A stretch of 64,000 nt of DNA, taken from NCBI RefSeq assembly GCF_902362185.1, contig NC_044499.1:10071264-10135263 (forward strand). Direction: 5' to 3'. How positions within the stretch are numbered: the stretch's first letter is position 1; every line of letters starts with the position of its first letter. A model generated the notes under the pieces. It did no database searches and had not been told where the DNA came from. It saw nothing but the letters and a program-made list of their open reading frames with translations. The DNA is from Chanos chanos. Taxonomy: Eukaryota > Chordata > Actinopteri > Gonorynchiformes > Chanidae. Position numbers and translations under genes: made by a program. Below, piece by piece: positions 35,001-45,164 of the stretch.

Positions 35001-35718
35001 GCATAACCAAATTAACTACGAAATCTTATGAAACTCACGATGAGACTTGTGAGCTTGACAGAGTCCATTTTTACTATTTATATCCCAGAGAGAGAGACGA
35101 TCAAGTGAAACCCAACTTTAAAATTCTTTAAACAGGAAGAAATAATGGCAACAAGTTAGACACTGGCCCACATCTACTACCTGTTATGCAATAGATGCTA
35201 AAATAAGTCTGTGTGTTTGTGTTATGTCCTCAAAAAATGACCCCCTTTTCCTGATAAACTGTATATAGGCTGTGAAGCTGAGTTATGCTGTTGTTCCTTG
35301 TTGCACTAGAACATTTATGTGAATTCAAGCTCAAGTTTATTTAGATCCCCAGCAATGAGGAGGAGGCTGACAGGGAGGAATGAGGAAGTCGGAGGGGAGC
35401 GGGGCACACCTGGGAGTAAGACAGTCACACTCACACAAGGCATTCATACTCAAACATATGAGACACACACACAGAGAAGATGAAGGAGAAAGGAGAACAT
35501 TAGTGGCGAATCAGTTCTCGATATAGCAAATAAAGAATGTGATACATAGATGCGTTAATTATGATTAGTTATCACAGACAGAGGAGAATGGGTTAGTTAG
35601 ACAGAACAACATTTAATCCTATAGCACTCTTTTTAAGCAACAACGCCACACTTAAGTATCGCTACAAATATATAAGTATCGCGAGAATATTATACTGTAG
35701 TAGCAGACAGGCTAAACA
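32065..35718. other. Intergenic sequence upstream of the keratin gene
   Basis: No confident gene. It contains A/T runs and, on the minus strand near 34.86-34.96 kb, an exon-like piece with a good acceptor (see findings). The keratin promoter and enhancers presumably occupy its left end. Confidence 0.45.
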
Positions 35719-35847
35719 CTCTCACTCACTCATTATCTAAGCCGCTTATCCTAATTAGGGTCGAGGGGTTTGCTGGAGCCCATGCCAGTGCTCATAGGGC
35801 GAAAGGCAGGGGAAACACCCTGGACAGGTCGCCAGTCCATCGTAGAT
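35719..35847 (+). mobile_element. Short dispersed fish repeat with target-site duplication
   Basis: A 129-base segment holds the phrases ATCTAAGCCGCTTATCCTAA and GGACAGGTCGCCAGTCCATC, which I recognise from a very common teleost interspersed repeat whose family I cannot name. It is flanked by an identical 10-base direct repeat, AGGCTAAACA, at 35709-35718 and 35848-35857, as expected for a target-site duplication. Confidence 0.8.
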
Positions 35848-35857
35848 AGGCTAAACA

Positions 35858-36859
35858 ATTTACATCTAAACATACGGTAGTCTAAGATTGTCGCGGAGTT
35901 AGTTGAATTATCCTTGCGCATCCACTGCAGAAATGATGTCGATCAGAGTCTGTCTGCCGTAGTTGATTATGGCGTTCAAAAATGTAGCGTTGTTTATTGC
36001 TCAAAAACAGTGCGAACAAACTAACAAAAAAAATTCAAGTTGAGGAAGAGTCCAGAGAGCAACAGCCATCTCGACGGCGTGTTATTATATATGCAGATAA
36101 ATCATATTTCCACACCTGCTGCTCGAGCTGAGCCTTCTGATGCCCTATGACTGGTCCACTTCGGGCTTTCTTTACTGCCACTGCAATGAGTACGAATTCA
36201 GCAGTTTGAAATTTCAGATGCTATATCGTGTGTAGCAGTATGAATCAGTGTCCCAGCTGTATGTCACAGCTGAGACTGGTTTTCACTGATAACTCAGAAT
36301 GGATATTTTATACAGAAATTGCAATTTAAAGAATGAATAAGCTGGAACAGAGATAAGGGGAAAGGGTGGGTTCAGTACTGGTTTCTGTTTCAGGAGTAAA
36401 GGAAAGGTTCATCCCTGAAGAAGTGTAAGTTTTTTTTATCTGATGGACAGGCCATGTTCCATAAGTTAAATATAACGGTGATACACTCAACACATTCAAA
36501 ATATTCATTTATTGTTGTTGTTTCTTTATATATCATGCTCATCAGAGCTGTGTAAGTGGTATAAGCTACCCATTTTCCTGCATCTTGTTTCAGCATTGCA
36601 GTCTCAAATTTGGTGATCTGCTCCAAGAGTTCCCTAAAATGAAGAAAGTAATTACAGTACAAGTGTCGCAACCTGAGGTCGCCTTAACCGAATATTTTCC
36701 GCCATTACCAGAATATTTTTAACAACGACGAAAGAATCTGAAGGCCGAGTGTGCATATTAATTAGCTGTTGTCTAGTCTTGTTTTTGATCTCATGAGCAT
36801 GACCTGGTTGTCTAGCTGGCTTGAGCATTAGTAGGCTATATCGCTACATACTATTGCAA
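35858..36859. other. Intergenic, with isolated exon-like segments on the minus strand
   Basis: Contains a lone LZTFL1-like exon (36570-36633) and a 65-base exon-like piece (36116-36180), reported separately in the findings. Nothing else is recognised. Confidence 0.4.
36570..36633 (-). pseudogene. Isolated LZTFL1-like exon
   Basis: A 64-base segment with acceptor TTTTAG and donor GTAGCT translates to ELLEQITKFETAMLKQDAGK plus W after the split codon. Human LZTFL1 (a BBSome trafficking regulator) reads RELLEQVAEFEKAE at an equivalent place, with the same R-E residues at the junction. No other LZTFL1 exon was found on either strand nearby, so I read this as a relic rather than a working gene. 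LZTFL1 is the neighbour of CCR9 in human. The match is short and chance similarity is not excluded. Confidence 0.35.
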
Positions 36860-37050
36860 AATGTCACAGCAGCTGAGTGTCCGAAATTTTTTTAAAAAGC
36901 CCAAAAATTGTGATGGCGTTGATAAACGAGTTGAAAAATGGGACTGATGCTTTGGAGGATGAAGGACAAGTAAGTTATACTGATAACGTTTATCAGCCAG
37001 CGGCACAAGCGAGCACCCAGTTTAAGTCCATGCGGACCGGGGGGAAGGTC
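36860..37050 (+). mobile_element. 5' scrap of a DNA-transposon-derived gene (tentative)
   Basis: An ATG at 36860 begins MSQQLSVRNFFKKP before a stop at 36911. A shifted frame then stays open to about 37.05 kb (NELKNGTDALEDEGQ...). N-termini of this FFKK form are typical of hAT-like and KIAA1586/ZMYM-like fish transposon proteins. No catalytic part is present. Family assignment is inference. Confidence 0.4.
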
Positions 37051-37481
37051 TGAGTTCAGGCTAGGGCTATGCTGCAGCAGGTCAGTTGAGTTCCGTTCAG
37101 CTAATTGTAACTGTCTAAATTTGTAAAATTGCATTGTTCATATTTGCCTGTTCAGGCACGGTGGCCGTCGTGTTTCTGGTGGCCTTCGCTGTCACTGCCG
37201 GAAAAAAATCATTCTCCTGCTTTTGTGTAGTGTTGACATGAAAGGTGACCGCGCGGTCGGTGTCTCTGTTCATCTTTTCTGCCCATGCCCTTATAAATGC
37301 ATAATCTATAGATTAATAATAATAGTCTTGTTCTGTATATTAATTATTAAAAATGAAAATGAATGAATGAAAATTAAATGTTATTAAATGGGTCTTATTA
37401 TCATTTAAAAATTGAAATTAAAATGACGGGTAATAATGGATTATGACGGAATTTTTACGACCCTGTCCGTCAAAATGAGCG

Positions 37482-37672
37482 CAAGGATGTCAAAATCCAG
37501 TCATGGAGGGCCGTGGTCGTGCTGTTTTTCTTGCCAACCAACTAAATACAATCTCTGATTGGCTGCGGAACATTCTCACCTCTTTTCAAGGTGAGAATCA
37601 ACAGGTGACTAAGAGGTGGAAACAAAAGCCGACAGGACCCCAGCCCTTGAAGGCCGGATTTTGACACTTGTG
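37482..37672. mobile_element. Short non-autonomous inverted-repeat element, hAT-like MITE
   Basis: The ends are inverted: left TGTCAAAATCCAGTCATGGA, right (reverse complement) TGTCAAAATCCGGCCTTCAA. The element is about 190 bases. In the middle a perfect 10-base hairpin, ATTCTCACCT / AGGTGAGAAT, has a 7-base loop (37572-37598). The text resembles fish hAT-type MITEs that end in TGTCAAA plus CCAGTC. The flanking 8-mers (AATGAGCG and GTCTAACG) do not match well, so the exact ends or the target-site duplication have decayed. Confidence 0.7.
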
Positions 37673-39441
37673 GTCTAACGCAAACTCTGATCGCAGCATC
37701 TATAACTATGACTTGAAAAAGTCATAGTCATAGTGTGCCAACACTAACAGACATGACAAGCTGTGTACAGAGCCCAAAGTGGAAAAAAACATATTTCTCT
37801 GATCAGATGGGAAAACACATTCACAAAGAAACAATGGATAAAGAAAAGACAGAAAAAATGTAAAGAGAAACTCCAGTGGCTTCACTTTCGTAAACACATG
37901 AAGAGACAAAAGTCCTTCAATAAGTACCACGTTTTCAAATGAATCCACTTTGTGATTAGATAAAATATCTAATGCTCAAAGTGAGAGCCCTAAGCTAATA
38001 CTAGTGTTCAAACCTGCACAAGCTTTTCTGTCATTCAGCAAATCAATCAGTTCTTTAGTATGCCCTATGGCACACACTAATACTTATGTAACCATCCACG
38101 CTTGATCACATGACAAGGTAACAGGGCCAGAAATGAGAACTGCCACATCACCAGGTTTCCACCATTCCACAGGTTTCTAGAAAGTAGTAATATATATCCA
38201 GCACACCCACCTGGCCACAGAAAACAATAGCATGTCCTTTATTTCCATTTAATATTGTGTGCCCTACAATGAGCTTACAGCGTCAGTTATACGTAAAAAA
38301 TGGTGCATTTAAAATCAGAGAATATGATTAATGAAACAAGAGTATGATTAATCACAAGCTATCCATTATTTAAAGTTTCTATTGGCAGTCATCTGCTTTG
38401 GGTTGATTCACATTGCCCGTCAATATATATAACTACAAACTGTTTAAGCTTTGGGCAGCATCATTCATGATTTTTGGGGTGACATGACTTGTTCTTTTCA
38501 TTGACAGGGCATTCAAGGACATCTTGATGGCCGAAACAGAAACACATTGTCTGTGTATGTTTGCTTGTTGATTTGTTGCAAGATTAGTTGTGAATAAAAT
38601 GAGTCACAAGTTTGACTGCTACCAGACAAGTGGGTAGAACTGATAATCTGCCCTATTTTTGTATCATTTAGTGAGAGTAAAGTAGTGCAAGGATAAAAAT
38701 CTAACATTTGTCAGAGGCTTAAGGCTAAAAATCTCTAAAGAGTGCACATTGACACTAATGTAGCACTGATGTGCCATTTTTAGCACTCATTCATTTCGAA
38801 AAAAAGATCTGAAAGTTCTGTATGATTTAATCAGTTTTGTATGCAATGCAGAAAAAACTCCTGTGAAGAGAAGAAAAAAAAGAAAAAAAAAAACAACGAA
38901 AGTACTACTTCACACAAATCATTCAGCTTTCTCATGGGAACCCACTTCTTTAGTTCTGTTTTGTCTGATGTGCAGAAGAAGAAAGGGAAGACGTGGCTTT
39001 TGCTGTATTCATCACAGAGACCCGAGTACACGTGAGGCTAGAGCTGTCTTTGTTCTTCAAGCCCTCTACATCACACACACCATTGTCGTGTTTGCACTGA
39101 TTTTCTCGAGAACTGTTCCATTTTTTGTTATCCGTTTATCCATAATCAAAATGAGAGTCCGTTAGCCTAATAGATGTACCATCAATTCTTCTACGATGGT
39201 GAGTGTAGTTCTTCCACAATGCAATGAACTCACCAGTTCTCCAGTAAGTGGTTTGAGTGGTAAATCTCGACCTTTAAGGTGAGCTGCCCAAGTAGCAACA
39301 GTCAGTGAGCGCCATTCTCACCTCTCTGTTTATTTCAACTCTCCAGTCTACCACTGCCTCCACTCAACCGCAGGAAGAAGGGGGGCGTCTGAGATTAAAA
39401 TGGGTGCAATTAGTCGGAAAAATAAACAATTAGTGAAAGTC

Positions 39442-39474
<33 letters not shown>

Positions 39475-41475
39475 ATACAGATTTTCAAGTTTTGTTTTAC
39501 CGTCGTATTTTTCAGTATTGAGGCAATACAGAAAGGCATCATCTGTGGAAGTTGAGAGCATGGCATCGCAAAATACTTCCCTGAGGTAGGAGTAAAAATC
39601 AAATGGTAGACATAAAAAAAAAAGAAAAATGGTCTGAGAACATGTAGGCAGTTAATTACCTGATTCTGCTTCCAAATAGGCATTCTGGTGACCAACAGAA
39701 AGTAGGCTCGGTATTCTTAAGGATGTTTGCTTGCTCATTACATATGCAAATCAAAGAACTACAGACTGTGGAACTCCCCTCAAGTACAATATGCCCTGTC
39801 TTTCTATGCTGTCTTGTGGGAATCGTGTTTGAGAGACATCTGAAAAAACATGACCTGGCCTGACTTGACCAAAACTGTTTGGCATGTGTAAAAGATGGAA
39901 GCAAGCAGGATAAGACATGATATTTATCATACGGACATCCTGAGAAGAGACTGATTGTCTCTAAAGTCCAGTATTACAACATGTACATGTCAATCAGAGC
40001 ATGACAGAGTCAACTACAAGGACATATCGTCGACTGACACACTCAGCAAATTCATGTCACCAAGGATCAGGCTTAAACACGCTACTAAATTAATTCAGCA
40101 AACTTAACATTATTGCACTTGTATATTTTCAAGCGTCTGATTGAAATAAAGTAGAATTTCTCTGGCGGCATTGCAACAGACATGTCATGTCTGACACCAC
40201 AGTGTCAGATGCAAAAAAACAACTTTTCATCAAGATAAGAGAAACTTTCCTCTACAGTGTTCTTTTTTTTCTCTCTCTTTACTCTTCTTAACCAAAGAAA
40301 CAGGTTTCCTGTTCACAGCGGTGCAATGATATTTTAGGCCATCAGTTCAGTAACCAGTTGTTGATAAGAATATTACCCAGATAAGAGTGGTAGCCAGAGC
40401 TGCATAGCTGTTTATCTGGGTTGCCCTCTAGTGTACAATATGCGTTACACCCATGGGTCACAGGGTGTGTTACACCTTTAGAAAACAGTTTGTGCTAATG
40501 AATGAATGTTCTAATTTATGAGCGCTGATCAAAAATTTGGGGAGTCCAGGTCTTTCTGGTCTGTGCTGTCACAAGGCCACCCCTCATGGAATGCTGACCA
40601 ACCCCAACACTATACCAAACAGACAAGCACATTTATCTGAGAGTCATTAGTGTTATGCCATCAAAGCGACTTATGAAGTAAACAAACAAGGAAGGCTCTA
40701 CAGAAATGGATGCTTCGATTATTATCCATCAACATATCTGTCTTGTCCATTAGACTAGGACAGACAACAATATCAAAGAGATGGGGTTAAGTAGAAATGT
40801 CAGAGTGAGAGATGGACACGATTATTAAACTAAATTTGTCCAGAACAATCTCAGATACAGTGAACTATTCAGTTCTGAAGCCCGGCAGTAATAAATCTAA
40901 ATCTATTGTCTGCTTAGAGGTATAAAGTGGTTCGGTCGTTGGCTGCAATGATTACTTATATCATAACCAAAACAGCTGAGTCACACTGCCTAGAATTTGA
41001 TGTCGCACACACTGTCCCCCTGTGTTTGTGAGCTTATGTACGCACATATATTCATACACATAGCAGTAGAGGGGAGTCTCTTGGCTCAATGTGATGATAG
41101 CTCAGTTTCCACACATTCTCATTGTGTTCTGTCAGTAGTATGTCACAGTCATGTGTGCTGGTAGAGGGGTAGAGGGGTGGTAGTGGTAGTGGTGGTGGGG
41201 GGGGGGGGGGGGGTTGCATAGCTTCATCATGGCCTCTATAGAGCTTTCCTGAGAAGGCACCATTGCTGAGGCAGCCGAAAAACCGTCCAGCTTCAATGAA
41301 CAAAGCACAGCAACCAGCACGGCCTGGTCTATGTCACAATGGTCCAGGAACAACAGGGCAGGAACAAAGGAACCGCTTTCCAGAAAGCCAGTCCACCATA
41401 AAGAGGCATGCACTGAAAGCTAAAGCCGTTTAGCTGACCTCTGAGCTGAGGGGGTTTCCACACTGTGCTGTAGCA
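37673..41475. other. Intergenic sequence left of bfsp2
   Basis: No confident gene. A possible three-exon minus-strand unit ends at 39348 (see findings). A run of 30 C lies at 39443-39472 and a run of 17 G at 41197-41213. Regulatory sequence for the lens gene bfsp2 should lie at the right end, but no TATA box was recognised. Confidence 0.45.
39443..39472. repeat. Poly(C) tract, 30 bases
   Basis: Uninterrupted C run. Length may be unreliable because such tracts are error-prone in sequencing. Similar tracts lie at 41197-41213 (G), 51203-51222 (C) and about 63380-63396 (C). Confidence 0.9.
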
Positions 41476-41493
41476 ATGTCCATGGGTGAGTAA
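41476..41493 (+). promoter_or_regulatory. bfsp2: Possible short upstream ORF of bfsp2
   Basis: ATGTCCATGGGTGAGTAA encodes five residues and stops 37 bases before the chosen bfsp2 start. If it lies in the leader it could lower translation. The internal GGGTGAGT also looks like a splice donor, so the real leader may be spliced differently. Confidence 0.3.
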
Positions 41494-41530
41494 CAACTTG
41501 TCATATCAGCACACACGTATTGGGACAGGA

Positions 41531-42391
41531 ATGCCTCTGCCAAGACGCCGATCCTCCTTCCTGGGCCAGTCTGCCACCGAACGGCCCGGTGGCATAGGCC
41601 GCATGAGCGCAGGGAACACCACCGCACCCCGTGGCGTGTTCGTGGGCATGGCTCCCACAAACGTGCCCACCCCCACGGGAGGCATTAGCAGCCTGGGCAC
41701 GCGGGTCTCCCGCAGGGCTCTGGGTATCAGCAGCGTGTTCCTCCAGGGCCTCAGGAGTACCAGCGTCCCTGTGATGCCCCAGCATGGTGAAAGAGGCCAC
41801 CAGCCCAGCTTCGACAGCCTCAACGTCTCCCTTCTGGAGTACCGGGATAAGGTACACGCTCTGGAAGAGCTCAACCAGCAGCTGGAGGAACAGATCCGCC
41901 ACTGCCTGGACCGCAAGGCCTCCAGTGCCGGGACATGGGGTGCCCTGAGACAGGAATGGGAGGATGTCTACAGACAGGTGGGAGAATGAACGAGACAGGA
42001 CTGGTTTAGGATGAAGAGATGTGGGGAAAGAGAGAGTTTGAAAATTAGGACAGAAGGAGTGAAATGTGGACTGTATTTTATGAAGGGTGAGAAAAAGAGC
42101 TGGACTGCCCCTTTGAGTTTGATGTAAAGACATTGCATAGCAGAATGAAAAGAGATTATCCCTCTTTTGGCACTATCCACTGTTTAAGGATACACAAAGA
42201 GGAGGGCACATATATTGTTAGGACATAGAAATATGAACTAGGCAGCCTACCTGAGTATGTCTGTCTCTGTCAGGTGAGTGAAGCCATCCTAGACAATGCC
42301 CGACTCATGCTCCAAACAGAGAACGTGCAGGCAACCGCAGAAGACCTCAAAGACAGGTGATGATCCCCGTGTACGCGTTTGTCCCGCGTGC

Positions 42392-42429
<38 letters not shown>

Positions 42430-43751
42430 TACTGATCACGTCTGAGGAGAAGCATCTCAAACTCAGCTCTGATCTTTGATCAGGTAAAAAAAAAAACTGT
42501 TGTGTTTGACCGAGCAGATATGACAACGAGCAGCCGTTCCGTAAAGCTGTGGAGGAAGAGATCAGCTCTCTCTACAAAGTGATCGACGACGCGAACCTCA
42601 CCAGGATGGACCTGGAGAATCAAATCGAATGCATGAGGGCTGAACTCAACGACCTGGAGAGGAACCATGAAGAGGTGGGTCTTCATCATCCTAATCTTAA
42701 CACTGCAAAACAGTCTGTACTTTTCACTTCTCAGTGTGTTTACCGCATACCATGACTCCACATTCCCACAACAGCAACCCAAAATGTCCCACGTTCTCAT
42801 CATACATAAACTACCGTCACGTAAAACATCTACTCACACCTTACAACTGTCGAGTTAGTTTACCAAATATGATAACAACCATTACACGACCGTGTATTCA
42901 CGGACAGTTGATATTATTACTTTTGATATACGTTGCTTTTTTTTTAAAATATTCTTATCTGCTTAGAAATGTGAAAATACGGAATACGTTGCTTTAGCAG
43001 TTTAGTGTTCAAATCCAGTACACTATACACTGAGAGTTCCAAGTGCTCTTTGCTTAATTAATGACAGCGTCAAAGTTTCAGGTTGTGCAGTTCAAATGGA
43101 TACACTGATACTTAAAGATTCTCTGTGTGTGTACAGTTGTGAGTCACAAAATACTTTGAATAGGATAATGCATGTTGTGCAAATCATGTTGAATGTAAGA
43201 CTTAGCAGCTGTTCACAATGTGGGTCATGTGTATTTAGAGTGATCGCTCAAACAAGCCAAGATCACCAATGGTGGCCGTGTGTTTGGAAACAGCTATTGG
43301 GCTATTGGGTTCTGGCAAGACTTGAGGAACGTAGCAGATGTTTGTGTGTGTAGGCTTGAATCAGATAAACTGATCATGTTCTGTTTTCTAATAAAGTAAG
43401 ACTGACAGCCCTCACAAGACTGATATTACAATGAGTTGACATGTGCTTCATCTTTCCTCTCTACAGGATGTCAGAGTCCTTTATAACGAGATGGCCGGTC
43501 GAGACGCCCAGGAACATGATTCCCCCATTCAGACCAGTCTGGACCAGATACTGAGTTGTATCCGCTCCCACTGGGAGAAAGTCATTGAGAAAAACCGTGC
43601 TGAGACTGACTCTTACCTGGAGTGCAAGGTAATGCACAGAACCATGCAAACTGTATAAACTGTAGTTAACCACCTCCAAACGATCATTTATAATAGTCCC
43701 TCATACTAGCATATTCATCGTCCCCCTTATGAATGATTAGTGATATCTATC

Positions 43752-43790
<39 letters not shown>

Positions 43791-44973
43791 CAGCAGGCAG
43801 GCAGTCTTAATAGTAAACTGAGCCATGAGGAGGAGGAGTTGGAGAGTCTGAAGTCAGAGTGCTATGATGCTGGCTGTAAGATCCAGAATCTCCAGGCTGA
43901 AACCGAATCCATTAGAGCACTGGTAAGAAACCATGGTTAATGTTCTACTATTGCACTTTTCTTAAAATTAGCTTCTCTATACAAAAGTGTACACTTTCAC
44001 CTACTGTCGTAACACATGTTTGAACTCCTTGGCTGAAAATCCTTTTGGTTTCCATAACTACAGTAAAAAGTCGCGGCGTTTTAGTTAACATATGTTACAA
44101 CGTTCTTACAATTGTCTTGGTGTTACATATCTTACAACATATCTTACAAAATACAAAACAAATGTTGCAATTTCTTTTCTAGTATGTTTACACTTTTTTC
44201 TTTTTTATCTGTCTCATTTGCAGAAACGAGGACTGGAAAACTCTCTGAATGATGCAAAGCACTGGCATGACATTGAGGTCCAGAACCTGGGTTCCGTGAT
44301 TGGAAAGCTGGAGGCAGAACTGGCCGACATCAGGGGAGACATTGACCAGCAGCGCAGGGACTATGAGACCTTGCTTAGCAACAAGACAAGGCTGGAACAG
44401 GAGATTGGAACGTACCATGGCATCCTGGACGGGGAGGAGAGCCGATATTGTTGTTCACCGTGAGTTATTGCCTCGGTGGCTCGTACCAAGCCTGTGGAGA
44501 ATTTGCCTCTTCCCAAACAGCTTTAGAATGACCACATCCCTCACTCTTTACTGTTTTTCAACTCTCAGTGGATCCGACGTCCTATTATTTTAGCCAGATA
44601 AAGATATATGAGACTGAACCAAGTCTAAATTGAAAATAACTGAGATTAACCACCCGCTGTGTTTTTTCTTCTCTCACTGTAACAGCTCTGATGGCAAAGC
44701 AGAAGTTGAGGGGGCAAGCTACAGTGGCACTCCCCATACTGATGGTAACGCAGCTTTTATAATACAACAATTTTATTACAACAATTTTATTATATATTTG
44801 ATTTTTCTCCCCCCCATTTGTTTCTCGATACAAATGTGCCATATTTACGCTTCTAACTGTTACAATAGTTCACTTACGTTTCATGTTGTTTAAGGGAATG
44901 TCTTAACCTTTATCTTTCTAAAAATTTTCCTCCAATAGGATCTAATCCAACTAGTTCCCCAGAGAGACAGTAG
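41531..44973 (+). CDS. bfsp2: Phakinin (beaded filament structural protein 2, CP49)
   Basis: Lens-fibre intermediate filament protein that co-assembles with filensin (BFSP1) into beaded filaments. Coding exons: 41531-41977, 42274-42356 (83), 42518-42674 (157), 43467-43628 (162), 43794-43922 (129), 44224-44459 (236), 44686-44744 (59), 44939-44973. All phases agree and give 435 residues (human 415). Landmarks shared with human: [10 protein letters not shown] at the start, [77 protein letters not shown]. The rod ends [10 protein letters not shown] rather than the usual TYRRLLEGE, as in other phakinins. The large 83/157/162 exons are the type I/III gene pattern. Exon 6 reads into TGA at 44461, but a strong donor CC|GTGAGT two bases earlier leads to two more exons that add a short tail. 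The start at 41531 was chosen because no in-frame ATG lies upstream. Confidence 0.96.
42394..42426 (+). repeat. (GT)n microsatellite, bfsp2 intron 2
   Basis: About 16 GT units starting about 38 bases after the intron's donor. Confidence 0.95.
43755..43788 (+). repeat. (TG)n microsatellite abutting the bfsp2 exon 5 acceptor
   Basis: Seventeen TG units end five bases before the exon start at 43794 (repeat, AACAG, exon). There is essentially no separate polypyrimidine tract. Confidence 0.95.
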
Positions 44974-45136
44974 AAGAATGAAGTGTTTTTCCCCAGTAAC
45001 CATAGATACCCCGGCGCAGTCTCCTTTCACCTGAAGACGTGACGGTTTCTTTCAGGAGGCTGATGGAGTTGCATTTTACTCATAGTTTGTGATCTGTAGA
45101 ATGCATTAGGGTATTTTGTTTTGTTTGGGGTTGAAC

Positions 45137-45142
45137 AATAAA
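45137..45142 (+). terminator. bfsp2: bfsp2 poly(A) signal
   Basis: AATAAA 164 bases after the bfsp2 stop, followed by an A-rich run near 45160. Confidence 0.8.
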
Positions 45143-45164
45143 AGAAGACCTTTCAAAGAAAAAA

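Noticed and set aside
41132-41413. 93-residue minus-strand open frame before bfsp2
   Set aside because: No family recognised, it runs into a poly(G) tract and has no supporting splice sites.
44461-44463. In-frame TGA taken as the bfsp2 stop
   Set aside because: It lies within the donor GTGAGT; two further exons continue the frame to 44973.
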